Below are positions 8,612-16,784 of a stretch of DNA of 64,000 bases, piece after piece. Position 1 is the stretch's first letter; each line of letters opens with the position of its first letter. The notes under the pieces are model-generated. The model was not told the origin of the DNA, searched no databases, and saw only the letters and a list, made by a program, of their open reading frames with translations. Source of the DNA: Nodularia sp034931045 (lineage in GTDB: Bacteria; Cyanobacteriota; Cyanobacteriia; Cyanobacteriales; Nostocaceae); assembly GCF_034931045.1 (NCBI RefSeq), contig NZ_JAYGHH010000003.1, positions 1 through 64,000 of the forward strand. The letters are read 5' to 3'. The translations under genes and the position numbers were made by a program.

Positions 8612-8727
8612 CGCCGCAGGGCGGAAGTCAAAAGTCAAAAGGGAAATGCCGATAATTAAAAGCCTTAACGGGTGACAAGAATATTTTGGTTTGTATTCAT
8701 ACATCTTAGACGTTGGCAGCTGAAATC

Positions 8728-9147
8728 ATGGTTCGTTCTGTGTCAGCGATCGCGATCGCTAGTTTAATTGGTATCATTTCTCTACCCTCCCTAGCCCAAC
8801 AACGCCAGACACCCACCCCTAATCGTCAAGGTGACTACAATTCAGCCTATACCATATTTCCTGATGGTAGTCAAGCTATATTATTGTCATGGTTCACTAA
8901 TATTCGTAGTGGTAGACTAAACTGCCGTAGCGCCCCTGGACTAAATCAACGAGTTATCCAGCAATTTCAACCAGATGAGCTACTCCAAGTCAATGCAGGT
9001 GCGAATAACTCTCAAGAACCTATTATGCGGGACTCACAGGGTAATCCTTGGTTGCGGGTGAAGATAGTCAACAATCAAGGAAAAACTCAAGGAAATTGTT
9101 TTGTGAGAGCCAATCGACAGTTTATTGAACCAAATTCTTTAGAATGA
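8728..9147 (+). CDS. secreted SH3b-like protein
   Basis: 139 residues from the ATG at 8728; a TTG at 8713 would add five residues but spoil the signal peptide. A signal peptide (AIAIASLIGIISLPSLAQQ) is followed by a Pro/Thr linker and a domain with LNCRSAPGLNQRVIQQF and NPWLRVKI, the pattern of bacterial SH3 domains (RSxPs...V...G...W.kV). Two Cys residues could form a disulphide. Such domains bind peptidoglycan or proteins in the periplasm. Single gene. Confidence 0.7.
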   Translation: MVRSVSAIAIASLIGIISLPSLAQQRQTPTPNRQGDYNSAYTIFPDGSQAILLSWFTNIRSGRLNCRSAPGLNQRVIQQFQPDELLQVNAGANNSQEPIMRDSQGNPWLRVKIVNNQGKTQGNCFVRANRQFIEPNSLE

Positions 9148-9281
9148 ATTTGTATCACGCAGAGACGCAAAGGTTAAGAGTTTGAGAGGATAACTATTAT
9201 TAGTAGGTGGATTTTAATCTGTGAACAGTCATCAGTTAACACCAATTTAGGAAGGGACTTAAATATAATTAGGGCTTGCTG

Positions 9282-9655
9282 NNNNNNNNNNNNNNNNNNN
9301 NNNNNNNNNNNNNNNNNNNNNNNNNNNNNNNNNNNNNNNNNNNNNNNNNNNNNNNNNNNNNNNNNNNNNNNNNNNNNNNNNNNNNNNNNNNNNNNNNNNN
9401 NNNNNNNNNNNNNNNNNNNNNNNNNNNNNNNNNNNNNNNNNNNNNNNNNNNNNNNNNNNNNNNNNNNNNNNNNNNNNNNNNNNNNNNNNNNNNNNNNNNN
9501 NNNNNNNNNNNNNNNNNNNNNNNNNNNNNNNNNNNNNNNNNNNNNNNNNNNNNNNNNNNNNNNNNNNNNNNNNNNNNNNNNNNNNNNNNNNNNNNNNNNN
9601 NNNNNNNNNNNNNNNNNNNNNNNNNNNNNNNNNNNNNNNNNNNNNNNNNNNNNNN
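9282..9655. other. assembly gap (N run)
   Basis: 374 Ns, directly visible. Confidence 1.
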
Positions 9656-9718
9656 TTTCCTGTTGGCATTGCTAATTTGAAGTATGAATAAGATTTTTGA
9701 GGATGTCCCAACCCCTGT

Positions 9719-9744
9719 AGAGACATTTAATGGAATGTGTCTGC
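9719..9744. repeat. AGAGACATT hairpin repeat
   Basis: AGAGACATT (9719-9727) and AATGTGTCT (9734-9742) form an imperfect hairpin with a six-base loop. It is related to the AGAGACGTTG/CAACGTCTCT hairpin at 59293-59321. Intergenic dispersed repeat. Confidence 0.5.
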
Positions 9745-9898
9745 ACCTAAATTCATACTTGGTTTCAGTTAAGGATGATTATTGCAAATTGTTCAACCAT
9801 ACAAATATAAGGATATTGAGTTTACTTGCGTCAACTCAACCTGATTAGTTGATTTTTTCTATATTGTCGTTACATTATCCCTACAACAGACAATAGAA

Positions 9899-10117
9899 TT
9901 ATGCAGCTACATCAACATAATCACATTCTGTTTGCGGTTGAGGAATGTTTAATCCATCTTCTATTAATGCTTCTAAGTGAAAAGCAATTGCTTCTTGAAT
10001 ATTTTGTTTAACTTCTTCTATTGTGTCACCAATACTCACACATCCAGGTAAATCAGGTACATAAGCAGAATAGTTTGCTGGAGCTTTTTCAATAATAATT
10101 GCATAACGCATGATCAT
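9899..10117 (-). CDS. hicB: HicB-family antitoxin
   Basis: 72 residues with the HicB fold pattern: YAIIIEKAPANYSAYVPDLPGC, then a GDTIEEVKQNIQEAI helix and a short C-terminus ending DYVDVAA. No long C-terminal DNA-binding domain, so it is the short form. Its ATG at 10117 overlaps the TGA of hicA as ATGA; a second ATG at 10111 is possible. It neutralises HicA by blocking the active-site His and usually represses the operon. Confidence 0.9.
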   Translation of the reverse strand: MIMRYAIIIEKAPANYSAYVPDLPGCVSIGDTIEEVKQNIQEAIAFHLEALIEDGLNIPQPQTECDYVDVAA

Positions 10118-10302
10118 TCCTCCAATTGTGCTTGTTTAAGAATACTTTTAAGAGTGCCAATTCCTAAATCTTTGGAATGTTTACCAGGAACAGTTACTGT
10201 TCCCAGTTTATTAGGGTGTTTATATTGACGATGACTTCCTTTAGTTCTCGACAAATACCATCCATCTGCTTCTAATATTTTGATAATTTCAGAAACTTTC
10301 AT
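10114..10302 (-). CDS. hicA: HicA-family mRNA interferase toxin
   Basis: 62 residues, full length for the family. Shows the double-stranded-RNA-binding-like HicA pattern: EIIKILEADGW, then GSHRQYKHP with the catalytic His, VTVPGKHSKDLGIGT and a final helix. A ribosome-independent RNase that inhibits translation by cleaving mRNA. First gene of the operon with hicB overlapping by four bases, the canonical order. Looks intact. Confidence 0.92.
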   Translation of the reverse strand: MKVSEIIKILEADGWYLSRTKGSHRQYKHPNKLGTVTVPGKHSKDLGIGTLKSILKQAQLEE

Positions 10303-10478
10303 TGTTTATCTTATCATTTTTCGCGGTTTGATTTCGGCATAAAAGAACCTTACCGATATATTTTGAACTATTAAGTATTCATGCAAAATTACAGCAAACC
10401 CTACATAAATGAGGTATACCTGCACGAATAATTTTAGATTTTGGATATATTCAACCCAAAATCTAAAACTACTATTAA

Positions 10479-12938
10479 TTAACTTCTGAGGTTAACGCCG
10501 AATTTCTCCACTAAAGCCTCACGGACTTTATTGTGAACAGGTTCCACTTCCGCCTCAGTCAGAGTGCGATCGCTTGACCGATAAATTAAGCGAAATGCTA
10601 AACTACGTTGTCCGGTGGGTACGTTTTCACCACGATATTCATCAAACAATTCCACAGATTCCAGCAGTCCCTTCGCCGCTTTATTGATGGATTTTTCAAT
10701 GTCCGCCACTGAAATTTTTACAGGTGCGAAAAAGGCAATATCGCGATCGCTTGCAGGATAGGTAGAATAAGCATGGAATTTGGGAACCAAAATCTCATCT
10801 TGATCCAGCGCATCCAACAGCACATTTAAATCAAGCTGGAATACATAGACAGAATCGGGTAAACCTTTATCTTGTCGTAATTGGGGATGAAGTTGACCAA
10901 AAATACCCAGTCTGTTACCACCCACCCACAAAGAAGCCGTGCGTCCTGGATGTAAACGCTCATCGCGACAATCTGGTTGATATTCCACCTTTAAGTTAAG
11001 TTGCTCAAAGACGCTTTCTAAAATACCTTTAGCATCAAACCAAGTCATCGGGTTTTCACTGCTACCTTTTGACCATTTGCCTATTGAGCGATACCTTCGG
11101 TGAGCTACGCTAACGCCTCCCATAATACCAGCGATCGCATCAGTTTCTTGCAAACCGTCTTCTTCCTGCCAAAAAATCCGCCCCAGGTCAAAACCATTCA
11201 AAGAACCATTTCCCTGTTCCAAATTGTATTGGAAAGCATCAATCAAACCAGAAATCAAATCAGTTCGCAAAGCCGAATATTCCACAAAAAGCGGATTACT
11301 CAAAACCACCTGACGATCATTTCCCGGTTTCACCAAAGAATAATGGATAACTTCCGTTAAACCTTCCGCTCTAAAAAAGGCGCGTATCTTGCGGATTAAC
11401 TCTTGTTCTAAAGATAAATAACCAGCTTCTGACTTTTCTGGTAAAGTATCACAAAAATTGTCATAGCCATAGAGACGGGCTAACTCTTCAATCAAATCAA
11501 TTTCCCGTTCTAAATCGCGGTAACGATAAGGCGGAACTGTCACCGTCCAACTCCCTTCACCAGCAGATTTTAACTGACAACCTAACGCCGAGAGAATGCG
11601 CTCCACATCAGCTTCAGTGACTTCGCCTGTCTCATCTTCACCCAAATCCACTGGCCCCAGCACTTCATTAACCCTGTCTAAACGCAGAGCAATAGAACGA
11701 CTCCAAGTAGATGCATCTGGGCGAGTATCAGCAATTTCCTGTTGGACAATTACGCCATTAGCTAGTTCACTCAGCAGTGATAAAGCCCGGTTACAAGCGA
11801 TTTCCAACTCAGCCCGGTTGACTCCTCGCTCATATCTCCCAGAAGCCTCACTTCTTAACCCCACACTCCGAGAAGAACGACGAATAGCCACAGAATCAAA
11901 CAATGCTGCTTCTAAAACTAAGCTTTGAGTACCGCTATGAACTTCCGTTTCTTCTCCACCCATCACACCCGCCAATGCAACCGGTTTATTATTGGCAGTA
12001 ATTAACAAATTTTGGGTTGATAAATTGCGCGTTTGTCCATCCAGAGTTTTCAAAGATTCCCCAGAACCAGCGAAGCGAACACCAATAGTTAAACCTTCAC
12101 CACCAGTAACAGACTGTAAACGGTCTTTGTCAAAAGCGTGTAGTGGTTGTCCCCATTCCCACAAAACATAGTTCGTGATATCCACCACATTATTTATAGG
12201 ACGTACCCCAGCCGCCCGTAAACGCTGTTGCAACCAATCAGGAGAAGGGGCAATTTTCACCTGTTCAATGACTGTGCCAATATAAGCAGGACAGGCTTGC
12301 TGGTCATCAATTTTTAGTCCTAAATTACCCGCACCTTTTAACACTGATGTTGCACCAGGGGTAGGAATACTCAACTTACCACCAGTCAAAGCCGCAACTT
12401 CCCTGGCTATCCCCACCATACAGAGAGCATCAGCACGGTTAGCGGTTGCAGTCACATCTAAAATTACATCATCTAAACCTAATAACGGACGCACATCACT
12501 ACCCAAAGACAGATTTTCCTGGGGAAAAATATGAATACCGTCTACATCAGTGGGTAAACCAAGTTCCTTTAAAGAACAAATCATCCCTTGAGATGGGACA
12601 CCCCGGAGCTTTGCCGGCTTAATTTTTAAATCGATATTCGGTAAATAAGTGCCTGTAGTTGCCACTGGTACATAAATATCAGCCTTGACATTAGGCGCAC
12701 CACAGACAATATTTAAAGGCTCAGATGCACCGATATCTACCTGACAAACACTTAATTTATCAGCATTGGGGTGGGGTTGACGCTCAAGCACTTTACCCAC
12801 AACAACACCATTAGCCCAAGTGTTGCGGTTTTCAATGTCTTCTACCTCAAACCCAGCCATTGTCAGGGTTTCCGCCAATTCTTCCGGGCTAAGTTTAATT
12901 TCTACCAGTTCCCGCAGCCAATTTAAAGAAATACGCAT
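10479..12938 (-). CDS. pheT: phenylalanyl-tRNA synthetase beta subunit
   Basis: 819 residues, normal length for bacterial PheT; forms the alpha2beta2 enzyme that charges tRNA-Phe. Domains in order: EMAP/tRNA-binding domain (~40-150, with HPNADKLSVCQVDIG), B3/B4 editing region, B5 domain (LGCQLK, VPPYRYRDL.REIDLIEE), the catalytic-like core, and the C-terminal ferredoxin-fold anticodon-binding domain (YPASDRDIAFF to the end). A short basic stretch, SVAHRRYRSI (encoded by ~11086-11123), looks like an in-frame repeat insertion. pheS is not adjacent. Confidence 0.95.
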   Translation of the reverse strand: MRISLNWLRELVEIKLSPEELAETLTMAGFEVEDIENRNTWANGVVVGKVLERQPHPNADKLSVCQVDIGASEPLNIVCGAPNVKADIYVPVATTGTYLPNIDLKIKPAKLRGVPSQGMICSLKELGLPTDVDGIHIFPQENLSLGSDVRPLLGLDDVILDVTATANRADALCMVGIAREVAALTGGKLSIPTPGATSVLKGAGNLGLKIDDQQACPAYIGTVIEQVKIAPSPDWLQQRLRAAGVRPINNVVDITNYVLWEWGQPLHAFDKDRLQSVTGGEGLTIGVRFAGSGESLKTLDGQTRNLSTQNLLITANNKPVALAGVMGGEETEVHSGTQSLVLEAALFDSVAIRRSSRSVGLRSEASGRYERGVNRAELEIACNRALSLLSELANGVIVQQEIADTRPDASTWSRSIALRLDRVNEVLGPVDLGEDETGEVTEADVERILSALGCQLKSAGEGSWTVTVPPYRYRDLEREIDLIEELARLYGYDNFCDTLPEKSEAGYLSLEQELIRKIRAFFRAEGLTEVIHYSLVKPGNDRQVVLSNPLFVEYSALRTDLISGLIDAFQYNLEQGNGSLNGFDLGRIFWQEEDGLQETDAIAGIMGGVSVAHRRYRSIGKWSKGSSENPMTWFDAKGILESVFEQLNLKVEYQPDCRDERLHPGRTASLWVGGNRLGIFGQLHPQLRQDKGLPDSVYVFQLDLNVLLDALDQDEILVPKFHAYSTYPASDRDIAFFAPVKISVADIEKSINKAAKGLLESVELFDEYRGENVPTGQRSLAFRLIYRSSDRTLTEAEVEPVHNKVREALVEKFGVNLRS
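11086..11123. repeat. dispersed-repeat-like segment inside pheT
   Basis: The DNA reads (minus strand) GGCGTTAGCGTAGCTCACC then GAAGGTATCGCTC, similar to the GCGTTAGCGTAGC...GCATCGC repeats scattered through Nostocales genomes. It encodes SVAHRRYRSI between GIMGG and GKWSKG, where I would expect only a few residues. The insertion is an inference from family memory. Confidence 0.45.
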
Positions 12939-13309
12939 GGAGTGTGCTTGCTTGTTGAAATATTGCCGAGTGCTGTAGAGAGCGAATTAAGCTCGTCTTC
13001 ACAAAAGCGGGAGCAGACTAATATCTAGTCTGTCACCCCTAGCCTCTTTTGCATCTTGAATCATCCTACCGAAAATTTGGGGTGATTCTGGGGTCACTTT
13101 ATTGTACAAATCACTTTATTATTGACTATGGGTGTCTCAGAATACTAGCCCTGGCAATTTGAAATCGCGTCAGCACCTGTAGATTTGAGTAGGTTTTATG
13201 TAACTCTGTGTTTATCTGTGGTTGATTATTTCTTGGTGTATCTCATCACCCTGGAATAAGCTATATAAACAAATACTCTTATACAATTCTTGACACTATT
13301 TTAATTACA
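12939..13309. other. intergenic region
   Basis: 371 bp between divergent genes. No RNA gene, repeat or small ORF I would defend. It marks the left boundary of the decayed accessory patch. Confidence 0.5.
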
Positions 13310-14445
13310 ATGACGGAAATTATAGCTAACTATGATGAAACCTGGAAAGAAGTAATAGGAGATTATTTTGATTCATTTCTCACCTTCTTTTACCCAGAAA
13401 TCTATCAACAAATAGATTGGACTAGAAACCCGATTTCTCTAGATAAAGAATTAGAACAGATTACCGCATCTGCGGACGGCAAAACACGCCATGCTGATAA
13501 ATTATTTCAAGTGTGGTTATTAGATAATCAAGAAGTTTGGATATTAATTCATGTAGAAGTACAAAGTCAATATGATAAAGAATTTTCCCAAAGAATGTTT
13601 ATCTACAACTATCGAGCTTTTGACTTGTATCAAAAACCAGTTATTAGTTTAGCTATACTAGGAGATGAAACTAACAGTTGGCGACCTAGTTATTACCAAT
13701 ATGGTTTAGGAAGTAGTCAATTAAACTTCAACTTTTCTAGTGTTAAGCTTCTAGATTATCAGTGGGAGGAGTTAGAGCAAAGTAATAATATTTTTGCTAT
13801 AGTGGTAATGGCACATTTAAAGACTAAAGCCACTAACAGCAATTTATCAGCTAGGGAACAGTGGAAATGGAACTTAGCTAGATTACTTTATGAAAGAGGT
13901 TANNNNNNNNNNNNNNNNNNNNNNNNNNNNNNNNNNNNNNNNNNNNNNNNNNNNNNNNNNNNNNNNNNNNNNNNNNNNNNNNNNNNNNNNNNNNNNNNNN
14001 NNNNNNNNNNNNNNNNNNNNNNNNNNNNNNNNNNNNNNNNNNNNNNNNNNNNNNNNNNNNNNNNNNNNNNNNNNNNNNNNNNNNNNNNNNNNNNNNNNNN
14101 NNNNNNNNNNNNNNNNNNNNNNNNNNNNNNNNNNNNNNNNNNNNNNNNNNNNNNNNNNNNNNNNNNNNNNNNNNNNNNNNNNNNNNNNNNNNNNNNNNNN
14201 NNNNNNNNNNNNNNNNNNNNTTGTTAACTAACATCGAACAACGGACTATTAAAAAGACTCGGAAACAAAATATTGTCACACTTGTACAAGTGCGGTTTGG
14301 TGATATTCCCGATAATTTAGTTGCAAGCATTAATCAAATTGATGATACATCCTTTTTAAAAGAACTTCTTGTATCAACAATTAGCGTTAATTCTTTAGAA
14401 GAGTTTGCACAGATTGTCAACTCTAATTTACCAGAAGCAGATTAA
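13310..14445 (+). CDS. Rpn/PD-(D/E)xK-family recombination-promoting nuclease (gap inside)
   Basis: N-terminal ~198 residues and C-terminal ~74 residues of one gene, separated by a 318-N gap. The two sides are in different frames only because the gap length is unreliable. Residues ~50-90 have ADKLFQVWLLDN...WILIHVEVQSQ, the D...ExQ variant of the PD-(D/E)xK site used by Rpn-type transposase-like nucleases. The segment LLYERGY just before the gap and the C-terminal helix bundle are typical of cyanobacterial members. Such genes are multicopy and often partial; an adjacent fragment at 14493-14606 belongs to the same family. Confidence 0.75.
13903..14220. other. assembly gap (N run)
   Basis: 318 Ns, directly visible, inside the Rpn-like gene. 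Confidence 1.
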
Positions 14446-14450
14446 TAGAT

Positions 14451-14483
14451 GTAGGTTGGAGTCAGCGACAGTGCAACCCAACA
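14451..14483. repeat. GTAGGTTGG/CAACCCAACA palindromic repeat
   Basis: A 33-bp element with GTAGGTTGG at one end and CAACCCAACA at the other, a common cyanobacterial dispersed repeat. It sits exactly between the end of the Rpn-like gene and the duplicated fragment of that gene. Confidence 0.6.
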
Positions 14484-14492
14484 ATTGATAAT

Positions 14493-14606
14493 ATACTTCA
14501 CGAAAGAGGTTATAACCGTAAAGAAATTCTTGATTTGTATAAAGTCATTGATATCAGGATAAATTTGCGTTCAAGAAGCAGAAAAGTAATGGAGAAATTA
14601 GCATAA
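14493..14606 (+). pseudogene. fragment of a second Rpn-like nuclease gene
   Basis: Open frame without a start that reads LHERGYNRKEILDLYKVID and ends RKVMEKLA followed by TAA. Its first part matches the LLYERGY segment of the gene immediately upstream and then continues into what must be hidden in that gene's gap. The TAA shares its last base with the ATG of the next gene (TAATG). A remnant of a duplicated or recombined copy. Confidence 0.65.
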
Positions 14607-15310
14607 TGACTTTACCAACAAACCTTTTTAACAAATACATTACACGTTTTGATGAACTAATTGCTAAAGGAGAAGCAATATCTACTTATGATTATCCTGA
14701 TAGCTATGTGGTTAAAAATAATGCTGATTTCAGAATTTTGGAGAAATGGAAGTTCAACTGTATTTCTTTATTAAGCCACTGCCTTCCTAAAGACGGAGTT
14801 CATCAAGACTTAATTAATAAAATTAGACGCTTAGAAGATAACGATAATTACTTATTAGAAGTTTGCATCTCTAACCTTAAAGCAATAAAAGAGGATTTTG
14901 AACAGGGATTTTTAGGAGATTTAATGCTTCAAGTAGAGGCAGAAATTGCAGCAGATTATATGGGACAGGCTGAACAGTTGTTAGCAGAAGGTGCAAGTGG
15001 TCAATATGACCATGTTCCAGCAGCCGTATTATCTGGAGCAGTTTTAGAAAAAGCCTTAAGAACCCTTTGTATTAAACAAATTCCTCCTATATCAACAATT
15101 AAGGATGATGGTAAACCCTTAAGGTTAAATTCACTTATTGTTGAATTAAGAAAAGCAGGTGTTTTCCATGAACCAAAAGCAAAAGAGCTGACAGCCTGGG
15201 CAGATATTCGTAATAAAGCAGCACATGGAGAATTTGAAAAATTTACTCGTTCTGATGTGGAACTTATGATTAAAGGGATTGAAAATTTCTTAGCAGATTA
15301 TATGACTTAG
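14606..15310 (+). CDS. HEPN-like protein
   Basis: 234 residues, all-alpha by appearance. The C-terminal region (~140-230) has AVLSGAVLEKALRTLC, a variable loop, then AWADIRNKAAHGEFEKF, where R202-NKAA-H207 fits the R-x4-6-H motif of HEPN ribonucleases. It ends in a long helix with MIKGIENFL. The N-terminal half is a helical region with no motif recognised. HEPN proteins of this kind occur in toxin-antitoxin, abortive-infection and type I restriction loci. The hsdR remnant 20 bp downstream suggests the last context. RNase activity is inferred; no antitoxin gene is beside it. Confidence 0.65.
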   Translation: MTLPTNLFNKYITRFDELIAKGEAISTYDYPDSYVVKNNADFRILEKWKFNCISLLSHCLPKDGVHQDLINKIRRLEDNDNYLLEVCISNLKAIKEDFEQGFLGDLMLQVEAEIAADYMGQAEQLLAEGASGQYDHVPAAVLSGAVLEKALRTLCIKQIPPISTIKDDGKPLRLNSLIVELRKAGVFHEPKAKELTAWADIRNKAAHGEFEKFTRSDVELMIKGIENFLADYMT

Positions 15311-15327
15311 TTTTTATTTAGCCATGA

Positions 15328-15500
15328 AACTTCACAGATGGGGTAGATTTTGAATATCAACAAGATAGAGAAACTCAACACGAAAAAGTCAAAATCAATT
15401 ATTTTGAAAAATTGATAATATTGCTCATGATTTGCTGAAAGCCATTCTTCTAATTTAACCATTGATTGGACAGTTAAAGAAAATGTGCGGGCTAAATTAC
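15328..15500 (+). pseudogene. remnant of type I restriction subunit HsdR
   Basis: Two short decayed pieces. Bases 15337-15410 read GVDFEYQQDRETQHEKVKI, resembling the early N-terminal strand region of HsdR. Bases 15461-15500 read IDWTVKENVRAKL, a close match to the conserved C-terminal motif of HsdR proteins. They are in different frames with stops between, as if the ~3 kb middle had been deleted. The C-terminal match is the stronger. No hsdM or hsdS nearby. Confidence 0.5.
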
Positions 15501-15522
15501 TTATCGGAAAATTATATTTAAA

Positions 15523-16692
15523 ATGCGAACAATTGCCGAAATTAACGAAAAAATCAGCCGCAAACGTGCAGTAGTATTGACAATTGAAGAATTAAAAGCA
15601 CGAGTAGCCGAAGTCGGCGTGAGCAAAGTTGCTAAAGAAGTTGATGTAATTACCACTGGCACATTTGAGCCAATGGAATCCAGTGGTGCAATTATTAATC
15701 TCGGACACACTGACCCCCCAATTAAAATTCGACGCTGTTGGATAGATGGTGTACCAGCATACTCAGGTTTTGGCGCAGTAGATTTATACTTGGGTGCGAG
15801 TTGTTCTGTAGATGTCATGGATGGGGAAGAAATCCGCGAACATGGTGGTGGTCATGTGATTGAGAACTTAATTGCTGGGAAACCTGTACACGTAAAAGCT
15901 CAAGGACAAGTAACAGATTGTTACCCACGGGCGACCTTTGAAACCACTATTACCCGTGACACCATCAATCAGTTTTATTTATTCAATCCGCGCAATCTTT
16001 ACCAAAATTTTATTGTAGGTGTGAACGGAGGCGATCGCTCACTTTTTACTTACCTCGGACCCTTACAACCTAGTTTGGGAAATGCCGTTTACTCTAACCC
16101 TGGGGCAATTTCCCCCTTACTGAACGACCCCGATTTGCAACTTGTTGGTATTGGGACAAGAATTTTTTTAGGTGGCGGTATTGGCTATGTAGCTTGGGAA
16201 GGTACTCAACACTTCCCCTTACAAAAGCGTTTACCCAATCGTACACCCATTGGCCCCTCTGCCACTTTAGCCTTAATCGGAGATGCCAAACAAATGGATG
16301 CGCGTTGGGTACGGGGTTGTTACTTTAAAAGTTATGGTCCCTCGTTAATGCTGGGTGTAGGTGTTCCCCTGCCAGTCTTAAACGAAGAAGTAGTTAAATG
16401 CTGTAGTGTTCAAGATCAAGATTTAGTCGCGCCAATTGTCGATTTTTCTATTCCTCGGCGCGTTCGTCCTACCTTTGGTTTAGTGAGTTACGCCCAACTC
16501 AAGTCTGGGCGCATCACCATTGAGGGTAAAACTGTGAGGGTTGCTCCCCTAGCCAGTATGTTTTTTTCTCGGCAAATTGCCACAGAATTAAAACAATGGA
16601 TTTCCGCAGGTACTTTCACCCTCACAGAACCTGTGGCTCCAATTCCGATGGACAGGTCATTTTTACCCCAAGACCGTTGGACGGACTTTTAG
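15523..16692 (+). CDS. homocysteine biosynthesis protein (DUF39/HcyBio family)
   Basis: 389 residues. Matches the DUF39 family: the start MRTIAEINEKI, the basic stretch before VLTIEELK, GTFEPMESSGAIINLGH, the Cys-containing GASCSVDVMDG, the glycine-rich REHGGGHVIE, and GIGTRIFLGGGIGYV. In methanogens this family takes part in making homocysteine from aspartate semialdehyde with a reduced sulphur donor. No CBS or ferredoxin domain is fused here. The role in a cyanobacterium is less certain. The gene has lost its normal upstream neighbour to the decayed patch. The ATG at 15523 gives the family N-terminus. Confidence 0.85.
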   Translation: MRTIAEINEKISRKRAVVLTIEELKARVAEVGVSKVAKEVDVITTGTFEPMESSGAIINLGHTDPPIKIRRCWIDGVPAYSGFGAVDLYLGASCSVDVMDGEEIREHGGGHVIENLIAGKPVHVKAQGQVTDCYPRATFETTITRDTINQFYLFNPRNLYQNFIVGVNGGDRSLFTYLGPLQPSLGNAVYSNPGAISPLLNDPDLQLVGIGTRIFLGGGIGYVAWEGTQHFPLQKRLPNRTPIGPSATLALIGDAKQMDARWVRGCYFKSYGPSLMLGVGVPLPVLNEEVVKCCSVQDQDLVAPIVDFSIPRRVRPTFGLVSYAQLKSGRITIEGKTVRVAPLASMFFSRQIATELKQWISAGTFTLTEPVAPIPMDRSFLPQDRWTDF

Positions 16693-16784
16693 GGACGGGG
16701 ACTGGGATGGAGAATTTTCTTCCCCCTTGCTCCCCTTCGACTGCGCTCAGGGCAAGCCTGCTCCCTGCTCCCCTGCTTCCTCCC

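Larger units (their letters stand above)
9148..9898. other. intergenic region with assembly gap
   Basis: Contains the 374-base N run. Known flanks show no coding signal. ORFs that cross the Ns are artefacts. The left flank ends in repeat-like sequence (TTAGGGCTTGCTG), so the gap probably hides a repeat. Confidence 0.6.

Noticed and set aside
9259..9726. ORFs on both strands across the N run at 9282-9655
   Set aside because: Almost entirely undetermined residues; the flanks have no coding signal.
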